NCBI GenBank assembly: GCA_014871385.1
Contig: CM026425.1
Location: forward strand, 6,673,243-6,737,242
Reading direction: 5' to 3'
Source: Ceratodon purpureus
Taxonomy: Eukaryota; Streptophyta; Bryopsida; Pseudoditrichales; Ditrichaceae
DNA length: 64,000 nt
The translations under genes and the position numbers were made by a program. This document shows, piece after piece, positions 11,770 to 24,641 of the stretch. Below the pieces are notes generated by a model. The model was not told where the DNA came from and did not search any database. It saw only the letters and a list, made by a program, of their open reading frames with translations. Each line of letters opens with the position of its first letter. Positions within the stretch are counted from its first letter, which is position 1.

Positions 11770-14700
11770 TTTTGATGTAATCAATAAAAAAAATACCTAC
11801 ATTTTACTCTAAATATTGCTTTTGGTCAATCGATGTATTTATTATTAAAAAAATATCTTGCATAACCCATTTATTTATATAAGATAAAATTACAAACTCG
11901 TGATGGATAGTCATGAATAATTCTTTTCTTCTTGAATATATTTCATTAATCCAACAAAGTTCCACTATTTATTGTGCAATTTAGTATGTTGCACCTTCTC
12001 TACAATCTACATTACATAAATTAAAAATGAAATTGATTTTAATACATCTAAACAACTTATTTTGTAATATTTCTGAAAAAATAAAATCCAATGATTTTAT
12101 AGCGTTGAAATTGTATTTGCTACTGATGACAACAACAAAAAAAATTTAAATTGTTTAGCTTGTACTTATTCAAATCAACACAATAATATAAATTTGCTAA
12201 AATGGTGTTGATTTATTTTCTCCAAGCCTTCCAAGCCACCTTAAGAAGCCAACTTAATATACTAACAGTAATAACAAATTCAATAGCATTTGTAACATCT
12301 TCTATGAACTTTAGAGGAAACTTCATTGATTCAAATCAAAAAATGTTATAGAAATCTATCATTAAATTATGACTTTGTAATTCATGGACCTCATTTTACC
12401 TCTTTATCTACATGCTTGTAGTGATATTCATGTTCTTGAGAAACCTTAAACATTCAAATTATAATCATAATACTAACTTATCAAAGGAAAATTCTAAATA
12501 TATCATTTTTATAGTCAAAATTTGTTTAAAATTTTGTCAAATTTGTATTAAAATGGAATTTTTAATTTTTAATCTAAAAAAAATAAAAAAATGAACAAAA
12601 TACAAAAATAGTTCATATTGAATATATACATAAATTTTGAAAAGTGGTTTATTTTTTTTCATTTTGTCAGTAGTATATGTTTTAAAATTTGATTTAAAAG
12701 ATGGCACTTCTAAGAAAATTTATAAGAGGCTCAAAAGATGCATCCAAACTCTACCTAAGAATTATATGCATCTAAAGAATACAATCACTTTACAACACTA
12801 TATCCTTATCTGTACAAATTTAAATTATAAATATATATCATTTTTTTCTCAATATTTTTTTCAAAACAAAATAAAATTGTGGTCACAATCCAACTATCAA
12901 AATTTTATACGTGTAATCCAATGTAATTGTCTGTCATAAATTTAGGTTTTTTAATGATCTAATAAATATAGAACATCCTTGTAATGCGTCATTCTTCTTT
13001 CAATTTTTATGAAATTATCAATCACTTGATGGTTAAAGCTTATAGAGATTATAATCATATTTGAATATATATGTTTAATTTTTTAACTCACACAACTGAA
13101 TAATTAATACAATTAATACATTTTTTTACAATTATGGATACATACTTCAAATTTAATATATGCAGTCGTTTTTATGCCTAAAATAAAAAATAAAAAACCT
13201 TTTTGTTTATCGATTTTCTCCACTTATGGTTTTATCTTTATTTTTATTTATTTAATTTATTATTTTAGACAAGTGGTGAAAATTCCATTGCATCTCATCT
13301 TATATTTTGATAGGAATACTATACCTATTAGCGTTAATTTCATAGTTTTCATTCTATATTTTTATTTAAACAAGCTACATGTTGTTTATGTTGAAAATAG
13401 TATATCATATAATTAGATGGTACATAAGTGGGGAGTGCCGTAACAAAGATGTAATAAGAAATACATTCTATAATGTGTCTTGATTAATTAATTCAAATAC
13501 TATAATTGCATGTAAAAATATATATTTCTTGAAAAAAATGAATTATTAAAATATTTATGGCTACAATGATATGATTAGTTCAATATTGAACAATTTTGGC
13601 AAAAATCTTGGACACTTACTTTGAGTCTAATCAGTACATAAAGAATTATGGCAAATTTGCAATATTTATCCATTCTAATCTTGTGAATAATAAGATGAAC
13701 CAAAATTTGAACTCATTCAAATCAAAATATGAAAAGCATTCATTCATTACACTTTAAAGTCAAAAACCAAGAAGATTAACAAAGTTTTCAGATCTATAAA
13801 TGGACAAAGTTTTGTTGAATTTTAAAATCATGGACATACTTGATCCAATAATAGATTTTGTTTTTTGAGTTCAAGATTTTCATAATGAAATTTGACCAAT
13901 TTTAGGTTGGATTTCTACACACACAAAATGAGCCATACTACGTAAACCATATATGCAGCCTCACATCTAACCAAGTAATTCCCCATGTGAATTTCTTTGA
14001 TTTCAAGTAATGATAAGCTATAGTAAACTCCAGGCACATCCTCCTAAAAATCGTCTGTGGCACGTAATCAGAGCTCCAAAGTTCCAAACCACTAGATGGG
14101 CTACCATAAAATTAATGGAAGATCATCACCCTCAAACAGTAAATTCAGGAGCCACTGAAAAACCACATTATTTTATAATCAATTTATTTTGACATTTAAA
14201 CCCTAGTTGAAAAAATACAATGAGAGTATAATTAGTGAGACATTGGCTGCTGATATTCCAGGATTCTCGCCCAACAAATTCGGGGTGGTCCTAAAACCCT
14301 AAAACTAAATACCCCACTGTACAGTGCATGCCATTGAAAAGGCCCCTCATTTTGGCACTAAATAAAAACGATGGGTAACCCAGATGGGCCTTTTCTGTGA
14401 TAATATTCGAGGTGAAATATTATTTAAAATATATTATTTTTCACCCAAGATATGATGCTCTGCCAATCCACAGGGATGGGAGGGCTGAGTCGACAGTGCA
14501 AAATTGGGATAAGCATATTAGTTAGCAGTGGAATTAATATTAATAATCTAATAATGCTTTGGAAATTGCCACTGAGGCAGGCTGAAAGGTGCATTTAAAT
14601 TTGACAAGTTATCCCCTATGAGAATAGCTTGGTTGGGTCTTCCCATTGGCCCATTCAAGCCAGAATACGGCTGCCTTGCTGGACCCCCATTTCTATTTTC

Positions 14701-15593
14701 TCTCTAACCCTAGTCTTTTCTGTTTTGACATGGGGGAACATAAAAGAGGGTTTCACTCTTTACAGGCGGCCAAGTTGTTTGTTATGGACCTGACCCCTCA
14801 TGCTCCTTGACCATGTTCTATAACCAATGTTCCAATTTTGTCATTTTTCGTACGGAGGGGAGGAATGTAATGGAAATCGGCTCTTTTTTCCTCGTCTTCA
14901 ACCTCTAGGTGTTGAAGTGGAGTATTGGAAATATGTGAGAGTCGTGAGACAATGAAGTTATACCGTAACAATGTAGCAGTTTTGTTCCCAGTCAAACGAA
15001 TATATATTTTTTGGGAAGAAATAAGGTTTGTCCCTTAAATTTTGATTTTCTTGATTTTTGTTTCTTAGAAAAAAAATCAATAAAAATAACCTTAGATGAC
15101 TTATTTTTTTGGTGGAGAATTATTTGTGAACGAACATGCTATGGTATTACGGTATGTGAATTTAATGTTGTGTTTTTTTTTTTTTAATGTAGGAAGTAGT
15201 GTTAGGTGATCGCATATTAGATATTGTTTTAATGTCATCCAATGTTTGCCCACCTACATGGTCCATCCATATAAGAGTTATTGTCATAGTCCCCTTGAGT
15301 TTTTAATAGGTACTATGAGATTTATTTAATTTAATTATTATTTTTCACTCCAAATAGTTGAGGGGCATGGAAGGTCCAAATTGTCTCATTATTTATGGTG
15401 AGTAAGAGCTTGGTGGCCTTTGGATTAATGGAAAATTAGTTTTGCATTCATTCCTTCCTTCAAAACTAATTTTCATGTATTTAGAGACCACCAAGTTCTT
15501 ACACATCTACTATGGACATTGACTAAACTTTTCTATGTTTATTGATTATTTGGAGTGAGCAAATAAGATTTGTATAATCAAAATTCATAGTGT
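11770..15593. other. AT-rich intergenic DNA with upstream region of the 1014-aa ORF
   Basis: No gene supported. The short frames here are AT-rich and unconserved in appearance. About 14.2-14.8 kb is less AT-rich. About 14590-14700 resembles 34495-34620, and about 15280-15560 resembles 33360-33610; both are reported separately. Confidence 0.5.
15280..15560. repeat. Diverged dispersed repeat, copy 1
   Basis: Aligns by eye with 33360-33610. Shared stretches include 'CTTGAGTTTTTAATAG' against 'CTTAAGTTTTTAAAAG', then 'AATAGTTGAGGGGCATG' against 'AATAGTTGAAAGGCATG', followed by 'GTCTCATTAT'. No termini or coding capacity are visible, so the class is unknown. Confidence 0.5.
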
Positions 15594-15597
15594 TTAA

Positions 15598-16405
15598 CCC
15601 TTAAAGGACGGAGGGGTATTTCCACAGTTTTTCAGTATCTAAAGTGTGATTCTTGCATTTTCCAGAGTGAGACAAATTTGAAAATCACCATAAGCAATTT
15701 AACTATAAGATCTTTGAAAGTAGTGGGCTACCGAGATCTGTACCAAATTTTGGGGTTGGAGAAGCAAGGGATTGGGAGATAATAACATGTGAAGTTTGGA
15801 AGATTAATGAATTTCTAAAATACTAAAAGTGAGTTTCCAAGTTTGATTGAAAATTTCTACTTCAGAAATTTATAAAAACTTGGCAACTAAAGCTAATTCT
15901 CTTCTCCAATATGTTAGGAACATGCACAATTTTTTTTGGATTTTTCCGAGTTACCAAGTTGGAGAAAATGAGTTTGACATAAGTGTCACTTTGAAATTTA
16001 TTTTTTTCAACATGGCACTATTTAGCAAATTCAAAGGATTTCTGAAAAATCCAAAACGATGAAGCCATAAAGTAACATTCATAGAAGCATTCAAAAAAAA
16101 ATTCTAAAAACAAATCCACAAACAGGAATCTTCATTTCAGTGCACAATGTGCTCAAAGTACAGCTGAAACACTATCACTGTAGAAACACTAACTTCACTG
16201 TAGAAACACCTCACCGACCCATGTTGTTTCTTTTTTCTAAAATCAGGGTTTCACTTTATCACTAAAATTTCAGCGTATTCTTATTGCCAACTTGATTATA
16301 AAGAGTTTAGGAACAAAAAACACTCAAATCCGACTCTTCTAGAGCATTTTACTGGGTTTTCTATTTTTGGCGTAATCCAAAATTGGTTGCTTCATCCTTT
16401 AGGGG
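15598..16405. mobile_element. piggyBac-like non-autonomous element A (TTAA target sites)
   Basis: Flanked by TTAA at 15594-15597 and 16406-16409. The outer ends are inverted: the left end reads CCCTTAAAGGACGGAGGGG and the right end, reverse-complemented, reads CCCCTAAAGGATGAAGC. TTAA target duplication with CCC(C/T)-starting inverted ends is the hallmark of piggyBac-type transposons. The ~808-bp interior has no transposase frame, so it is non-autonomous or deleted. Simple decay or a similar TTAA-targeting group is the alternative. Confidence 0.6.
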
Positions 16406-16869
16406 TTAAATTATATATTGGATGCCTTTACAGACGACTGTTTTGAAATAAAAGTGTTTTGCGTGTCTGAAGAAGGAATGCTAAATCTGCAATCTATACT
16501 ACTCCAATTTCTACTTCTACAAAAATATTGGTTGAAGATATTTATCTTTCATGTTGAGATTTGAGGATGTGATTAAAATAATAATGCCAACATGTTAGCA
16601 TAACATAGACCTTATAATAGTAGTATTGTGTTGCAACAAAGAGCCCATCACATTTAAATCAATCTACAATCTATGGCAAACAAAGCTGGTAACATTACAA
16701 AAATAAATCAATAATCTATCTTCTTTGTAAGGAGAAAAATGGCTTGATTAGAAGGATAGCAAGGGAAAACGATGACATAGTTATCAAGTCTAAAGGGATC
16801 TTTGATGTTGGACTCATTCATATTACAGATTTTTGTTCACCTGTAGACAAACAAGTACCCTTTCATATT

Positions 16870-17010
16870 GGAGAGAGAAACTTCGGTCTCCGCAAGAGAC
16901 CGACGTGAATTAAGTGTCTGTTCGATCCACTTCCAATCCAATGTCCTCAGGACAAAGGTATGGAAGTAAAGATCTACTCCCCCCTTTCGAGACTAGACAC
17001 TTTAGTCACA
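16870..17010 (-). repeat. SINE-body-like repeat fragment
   Basis: Resembles 26085-26225: both share 'GACGTGAAT', an 'AGTGT(C/T)TGTTC' block, 'CAGGACAAAGG', a 'CTACTCCC' block and a closing 'AGACACTTT/AAACACTTT'. The 26-kb copy is joined to a tRNA-like head on the minus strand; this one lacks such a head, so it looks truncated. Confidence 0.5.
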
Positions 17011-17074
17011 AGTAACCAGTAACAAAAAACCAATAAAACGGCATATAAGGTAGTTTGCAGTGGTAGTTTGAACG

Positions 17075-17296
17075 CCAAGGTACGAGCTCATTGTTGGTTG
17101 GAAGTGAGCGTTTGTCTCATGTAGCTGGTCCAGGTTCGAACCCTGATGGACTCGTTTAAGCAGATGTGGGGAATGAAGTGGCTTGGTACTGCTAAGTGAG
17201 AAATCGCAGGCAGGAAATGTGTTGTGCCAGCCAACAGCCCACCTAGTGACAAGAGACTTTGCACCCGTGCGCTAACATATTAAATAAAGTGGCTCT
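17075..17296 (+). repeat. Possible tRNA-derived SINE
   Basis: Contains a perfect polymerase III B box (GGTTCGAACCC at about 17132-17142), preceded by a weak A-box-like stretch (TGGTTGGAAGTG, about 40 bases upstream). A GC-richer non-tRNA body runs up to the edge of the retroelement at 17297. No tRNA cloverleaf closes, so it is not a working tRNA gene. Confidence 0.35.
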
Positions 17297-20200
17297 AGCT
17301 ACTAAAAATTTTTGTTTTATAATTTGGGCTAGGGCGGGTCCAATGTCTCGGTAATGGTTGGTGGTTTTCTATTTTTCTTTTGTGAAGAAGGATAGACATG
17401 GCATATTGTATGGTAATTTCATTAATATTTTTAAAGGTGTTTTTGATAGTAGGCATGGAAATTTTGAATCGATCTTCTAGTAGTTTCATTGATGGGATGT
17501 GTGTGGTGGCTCTGGCGCCAGCTGTGATAACTATGAGTGGTCAACTTTCCAACCTTTAGCAATGATGCTGGCAATTAATGGATTGTATTTGTTGGTTTTG
17601 ATTTCTATTGTTTCTAGGGAGAATCGGCCATTGCAATATGTAAATTCGATGAATTGTATGGTGAGATTGGGGTCAATTTTTGTAGGGAGGTCGCTTTGGT
17701 AAGGTAAGCCTTTGACGCAGAGAATATTTGGTCTAAATCGAGAGTTACAATGGCATCTTTGTGTGCCAGACATGCAAGGTAGTAGCCAATTAGGGTCGGT
17801 ATTTTTTGGGGATTTATCATTGAAGGTGCCAGCATTCATAAAGATAAAGCTTCGAGATTTTTCAGATGAGACAAATAGTTTTCTAATTTCCCAGACTGCT
17901 TTGTTATGTCTTTTGACTCAGAGTGACTGAATATGTTGTTGTTGGCATGTGAGTAGAACGTGTAACCATGTGTCCGGTTCAGGAGAGTTACAAATTGGGC
18001 ATGAGATAGACGGGAATCTGTCCGTGCCATAGAACATCTGTTTTCTAGCTTGGCCCATGTAAGTTCCGGTACGGAATTTGATGAGGCATGATTTTTGTTT
18101 GTCTGTAATAATTGGGTTATTCCAAAATTCATTGGAGAGTTCATTGTCTATATCTTCATTTTTTGTCCATTTGCAAATGTTAGGGGTCTGCATGGCCATT
18201 ATTTCTAAATTGTTTTCTCTATCATATTTCTTGATTTGTTTTTCTAGGGTTCGAACGGGGCCTTTGTCTGGGACAGAAATCATGGATGGCCAATCGTCTT
18301 TTTGGAAGTAGTAGGGAGTTGCATGGGGAAATTCGTGTGCGTATTCAGCCTTTCTATGAGCTTTGCGTGTCCCTAGTTTTGCTAGTTTGTCTGCTTCTTC
18401 GTTGCCATCAATATCTACGTGTGCTCTGACTTTATATATTGTAGTTGGTTGTGTTCTTTGTTGTAGTAGTTCTACGATGGAGGCAAGTGTGACTTGATCT
18501 GGATGATTGTTGTGTAATGTGGGGTGTTTTATTTGTGTGTTAAGTAAGTATAATACATTTAGACAATCGGTAAATATATATGTTGGTTCATTAGGGAATT
18601 GTGTATTGAGAATTCTTAGTGTTTTGTGAATTGCCATCATTTCAGCGCGTAGCATATTTTGGTGACCGTGTAATCTTTTGGGGATATTGAGGCCTTTGGG
18701 GCTGTAAATACCAAATCCAGCTTTTTCTCTCATCCATTCGCCAGGGCCAATTTCTCTTGGGGGTATAAAGGAGCCATAGGTGTAGTAGCTAAATTGTGGG
18801 TGGAATTTTAATGGTAAATTTGTTTGATAATTTGGAATTTGTGGAATGGATATATGGTCACTGGTGGGGGTGTTTGAATAATATAGTTTAGACCATTTTT
18901 TATTGGGTTTAACAGGGGTATTTAGGGAGGTAGGAGGGGCAATTTTTGTGTAAATTTGTGGGATTCTGAGGTTGTTTGCTATATGGTTGAGTTGGTTCAA
19001 TTATTCGTGGGAGCCAATGCTATTATTTTGGTGATGGGTGCAAAGTATTTGGAGCATAGAGAGTTCTTTTCTTTCAAGTGTTGAGTTCAGGGGGTACTGT
19101 GGGCTCTTCGTAAGTAATGGTGTCCGCTGCGAAGTGAACGACGATGTGTGGGTTAAAGTTTTTATACCAGTTGTTATTGGGGGAGATGATTATGGTTATT
19201 GTATTAGAGTCGTGTTTGGCCGCTAGTCGGGCCCAGTGAATTGTTTGTTGTAAATTTGTAGCATTGTGGGGATGGGCGTATCCAATTCCGTTCCATTTAT
19301 GGTCAAAGGCTGTCCCAAGGGAGCCAAATATTTTGTCTCTTGAAAATGGGGAATAGAATTGAGTGAATTGTGTAGGGCATGAAACTGGAGATGAGAAATA
19401 AGACTTGGTTATGTTAAATGTTGTTATTAGAAAGTCTAGTATTGGAGTTGGTATCGTGTATTGTGCGCATTTAAGTGGGTCGTTTTTGGGGATACGGTAT
19501 TTATACCGTAGATATAACCAAACAATTTCAGTTTCAAATGATTGTGTTGGTGGTTCAAGGCCATGTGGAGTGTTTCTGGCATGTTGGTATTGCTTCCAAA
19601 GCCATCTTAGTCTATTTTGTGGGATTGTGATGAGGTGTCTACTATTATCTTTGTATATATGTGCAACATCAAATTGTATTTGGATAGTATTGTTGTTTGT
19701 TTCAATGTCGTTTTCTGGATTGCATTCATTAATAGAAATATGTGCAAGTGGTATTGTTGTGGCAGGAATGACGTATCTAGTGTCTTTTGGTTGTTCGGTA
19801 GAGAAGTAAGCTTGTATTAAATTAGATAAATATTTGTGTTGATTATTAGTGTAATATTGGATGAGTATTTCTGTGTTATGGTTGCAAATGGTATCATCGC
19901 TCTAGGGAAATAAGTCTCTTTGTGGAAGCCATTTGTTGTAAGTATTGTTATCTTGTGTGATATATTCGCATAAGTATGTTGTGTCCATTCGGTTCGTTGA
20001 ATTGTCTATGTTTGTGATCAAGTATTGTATGGATAGGGAATTGTCTAAGATTTATAAGTATATTGATGGGGGGAGATGGTTGGAGTCGGATAGGTAGGTT
20101 TGGAGGGTGTATGGGAGGAATTGATTGTGGAGGTGATATGTTATGGTTTATTATTATGTAATCGTCTTTGAGGGTTTGCAGGGGGCGATGATATCGGCAA

Positions 20201-20352
20201 GGAAAACAACATCTTGGACGGCAAGGTGGATGGCAAAACAAGTGTTTGGCAATGTTTAATGCGCTAATGATGAGTTTAGAGGGTGTTGAATAGTATCTTT
20301 TAAAATCATTTGGGGTCATGAGGGTGGTGCCATTGGAAGTAATTTGTGTCAA
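17297..20352 (-). pseudogene. Decayed non-LTR-type retroelement: RNase H + zinc knuckle + R2-like (RLE) endonuclease-like domain
   Basis: Reads on the minus strand. From 19000 to 17531 a single frame is broken once, by TGA at 17918-17920 where family members have Arg. A frame shift near 17540 leads into the last ~65 codons, which end at 17297. RNase H motifs: YTYGSF (first catalytic Asp replaced by Tyr), RAEMMAIHKTL, IFTDCLNVL and RAHVDIDGNEEADKLA. It is followed by CPICN...HVLLTC, then RHNKAVW, RFRPNILCV, IQFIEFTY and KTNKYNPLI. That C-terminal order (CCHC, RHN, K/RPD, D/E strand, K..KY) is the layout of the restriction-like endonuclease of R2/CRE-type elements; here the usual PD is PN. The upstream part (20352-19070) is one frame with stops at 19902-19904 and 19074-19076, and starts with a Cys-rich CPPC-like segment. 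No reverse transcriptase core is visible, so the copy is probably 5'-truncated. It is dead, with catalytic residues lost. Confidence 0.65.
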
Positions 20353-21608
20353 TTGGAAGTAATTTGTGTCAATAGACAGAAAGGTTTATGCTTGAATTTC
20401 ACATTGTCTTGATCAATCTAGTTGTTGGCACTCCGCTCAATATGATCAATATTGCCTTGCTCAGTTAGGTCTACAACATTTGGTTGTTCTTTCCTTTGTT
20501 TTGTAATTGTATTGTATACCTTACAATAAGTCTATAATAAAAACAAAGTAAATCTTTGTATTTAAAAAGATGGTAATTTGGTAATTAAAAAGACGGTACC
20601 ATCTTTGTATACTTCACAATACTTATATCATAGAAAATATCTTTAATAATTAAAAATTAGTAGCATCTAACTATGAGTAAGGCTTTGGCATTTAAAAGCA
20701 AGCTTCAATGACTATTCAAACCAACAATTCAAAACAAATAAAGAAGATCACACAAAAGCTTGTTCTAAGGCCAAAAACTAGTCTCTGAGTTCTTTAGAGG
20801 TTAAATTAAAAGGAACAATTGTAATGAGTTTTATATGATGAATGTAATTTTTTTTGAAGTTTCGTTCATCAGAAGTATAATACTTTATAACTCTAAAGAG
20901 ATAAATAAGAGACACTATCTGAACATACATTTTTTTAAATAATATAAAATTGAACATAAATAAAAATTGAAAAAATAATCAAATAAAATTCTTCAACTGT
21001 TTTATCTATTACACCTCTTCTTTATAAAACCATAGAGTAAGATGTGTTTTAGATTTGCCAATACTAAAACATAATGTCTATAAAAACTTAATCCCGCGGT
21101 CAACCCCAGCCCCTCAGCCTTGGTTTTTTTTTTGGGAGAGAATCTTGCTCATAATTTACACTCTATTGCACCAAATGAGGTTTTCAGGATGCCAAACCAA
21201 GCACCTTAAAAGAGATTTATACTTTTTTAGAATAGAGCCAAAGCAACTTTAATATAAAATCGTGCTTTAAATGCAATTTAAAAGAGATTTTTGGGTGTGG
21301 TATCAGACAAGGCATTTTCCTTTAAGGTTTAAGCTCTAGAATCATTTTATTAAACAAATAAATAAATTTCCATAAATATATATGTATTTAGGTAGATTAA
21401 GGAAGTAAATTGTAGATCTACCATGTATTTAGTTAAGATATTGTTATTTATTCATTATTGAAGAAAATAATAATATTTTTTTTATTAAGAACAAAATTTT
21501 TCTTCATGTTTTCACAAATCAAATGGTTATGGTTAATTAAACAAGAAATTCATGCAATGGATGTTTCACATTGTATTCTTTCTAACGTCATATATGTATA
21601 TATATGTA

Positions 21609-21690
<82 letters not shown>

Positions 21691-24218
21691 ATTTTTGTAA
21701 TTCTTGCAAAATTCCTGCTGATGAGGATTTTTCTGGAGAAGTTTAAACATTGGGTAACCATTGGTGATAAGAAACTGAAGCCTTGATAATTTAGATTAAA
21801 AAATGATTATAAAATAATAAGGAATAGTGTGGAGTTGATTCATGAAAAGTGGAAAAGGGGAGGGATGATGCTTCAATGATTTCCGGATTGTTCTTGGGAT
21901 GTTTGGGGAGTTAAATGCTGATTCCGTCGCACAGTGCAATAAATAGAAAGTTTGTTGGATTGTCATATTGGGGCCAATTCATACACCTCTTTCAACTGTC
22001 TTGACATGGTGAACAGTGCAACGGTGACATGCGGAAGGTTTATTTTATGCACTGGGCTTCAGCTCCCTCCCCCTCCAATTAGCAAGATCTCAGTAGATTC
22101 AAAGGCCCCCCAACAGTGCAACTCAATAGTGTTACACTAAACATTAACAATCAGGTAAATAATCAGCCCATACCCAACCCACTTGTGGTTATTTGTACCC
22201 ACTACAATAGCTAGAAAATCATCAGTAGAACCCACCAAACTTACACCTATTCATGACCAAGTTCATTGCGATAGTGGAAATGAATTGCGACCAAGTTCAT
22301 AACAATGGTGGAAATAAGTCGCGCATGGCAATGGTGGAAATAAGGGCTAGTTTATACTTGGGGCCAAATTAAGGGCCGGCCCAAACTCTTTAAATTTCAA
22401 CCAAAAGGATCGCTTGATTCTTTCTAATCGGGCCCAAAGGCTTTATATTAAGATCGGACTAGAACTTTAATTCATATGTGGCATTGTTTTGGCACCAAAA
22501 TGTTTGGGCCTTAGAGATGCAATTGGGACAAGGTTTCTCCTAGCCCAAACTCCCAACTAGGGCCCAAACTGTGGGCCTAATGGAAAAACATTCAATCAGG
22601 CCAACCCTCCGGCAAGCCCCAAAACTGTGTGTAAAGTCGACCTAAGTTGTGCTTGTCGCAGATATTTGAGCACATAAGGTGAAGAAAGTAGTTTTAATGA
22701 AAAATAAGTTATATTTCAATCAATTTTAGAAAGAAGCCATGAAGTTGAAAGACTTATTATATAGTGTTTTTGAATGGCATCAAGGTGATTATGTATTTAT
22801 TAGAAATTGGTTATTAGTTTTTGTTTATGTAGCTAATGACTACTCCACCAGAGGTTTAGGCATTTGCATATGCACTTATTAGAAATTTATAACCAATTCA
22901 ATTTTTATCCCAAAATTATGATTTTAATTGTGTTCATCTTCAAATTTTGTTTTTTCTTTTCTTTTCATCTAGATTGTTTGATATTTTGCACATTAACTTC
23001 AGAATACTGCACTAATTATGGATTGGTTTATCTCAATATTATAGTGTTGGGGCTTACCTCCTCTCCCAAGCCTAGTTGGCCTTTGAGTGGCATATTAGTT
23101 TATGATGTATAATAATACCAAATTTTGATCCTAGTGTAAGATGCCTCATTTAAGAGTTTTAGGCCCAACAAACATAATATAATTATGAAAACTAAAGAAC
23201 TTTTTAAGCATAGCACTAAATATTAGGTGTTCAATCTAGCTACACCTAATGACTTCTTGGTAAACATAGCATTTCTTATAGTTGAAAATTTGTTGCTTAT
23301 GAAGAGTACCCCCCCCCCCCCCCCCCTCCCTCCATCTCCATTTAAAAAAAATAAAATTAAAATACAATAAAATCTTGTTAAACATATTTAAAAAATGAAA
23401 TCAAAATAGTTATCTTGTTGAATTGACTATAGAAACTTACCTAATACTAACATAAAAAGTTGTATTTATATTTCTAACATGATTTTATATTAATAGTAAT
23501 TTAGCTACCTTACAATATAAGCACGACACTATTAACACCAAAACTAAAGGCCGGTAGAAGTGTGTAATATATTCAAAGAATATCACATTTGTTGAAAGGC
23601 CAATTTTAACATTGCTTCCAAATACTTTGTTTTTTGTAAACAAAATTTATCATTAAAGTACAATAAAATTGGTGAGTAAAAGGATTGTTGTCCTTTTTAA
23701 AATACAAATATATTATGAAATTAACTTAAAATGAAATAGATTTTAAAATTCATAACATCAAATATGGTGTGAGGATTTATTTATTTTAGCTTTTACTCAA
23801 TATGTTTTGATTCATCATATTGTTGTAATGTGTATGTACATTTACATATTTTCTTCAATTCCGTAGAGTTGTAATCTAGAAGATTAGCTATTTCAAGAAT
23901 TAACCACTATAAGTGCCGAATGTCATTTATTGTCACTTTGGATGAATGAAATTTTGAAGATCCATTTCTCCATCTAAAAATTTATTAATATGGTAAGTAA
24001 ATAATCTATATAAATAAAAAGAGGTTTTCATATAATGTAGATTGTTCCAAGGAATGTGCCCTATACTAAGTAGAATTATACATATAATGTTTGTTTATTT
24101 ATCATGAAATCTTTCTTTTCATGGTTTAAATATCAACTCAATCCAAAAGATATCATGAATCCCAATCTCTACAATTTGCTATGAGCATCCCTTTTTCCAT
24201 CGCATAAGTTGACGACTA
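20353..24218. other. AT-rich intergenic DNA with simple repeats
   Basis: No gene supported. Contains the (AT)n tract at 21617-21686, an 18-base poly-C run at about 23309-23326, and a less AT-rich stretch around 21.9-22.65 kb in which I recognise nothing. Confidence 0.5.
21598..21686. repeat. (TA)n microsatellite
   Basis: Impure TATATG repeats at 21598-21616 run into pure (TA)n up to 21686. Confidence 0.95.
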
Positions 24219-24641
24219 AGGTAGAATGACCTTAAACCGGGCGGCCCCCCAGAAGCGCAGGGTAGACCGCCCCTGTACCGCCCATGGCATGGACCTTATT
24301 GCGTGCACAGCAATTTCATAAATAGTTCATGAATAGTGACTCAATATGGACACGTGTAGGGAGGTGGTTGGTTCATAGATTCATGGTTCATTAACTCTAT
24401 TTGCACGGTTTTAGCTACATGCGTGAGCGCCACAAAAGGAGAGTCTACTGATCACTTTAAGGTCATGTACACTTTTCGCTTCAAAAATTTGTAGTAAATT
24501 CAGTTTTTGCTATTTAATTCTGGAAATTTTTGCATTCACTCTCCCTCTTGTTTCCCCATCCAAGAAAAATTACAAACAGTACACACGAGGTCCACAACCA
24601 TGCTGAATCTCTTATTCGCCCGGTTTAAGGTCATTCTACCT
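24219..24641. mobile_element. mariner/Stowaway-like MITE, 423 bp
   Basis: Perfect 25-bp terminal inverted repeats beginning AGGTAGAATGACCTTAAACC, flanked by a TA dinucleotide on each side (24217-24218 and 24642-24643). A 2-bp TA target duplication points to the Tc1/mariner superfamily. The interior carries no transposase frame. The TIRs are identical, so insertion was recent or the copy is well preserved. Confidence 0.75.

Noticed and set aside
17075-17150. Functional tRNA gene (perfect B box)
   Set aside because: Acceptor and anticodon stems do not pair properly and the A box is poor; kept only as a possible SINE head.
21598-21750. Repeating Tyr-Ile proteins in (AT)n tracts (also at 32.9 and 43.8 kb)
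   Set aside because: Translations of dinucleotide microsatellites, not genes.
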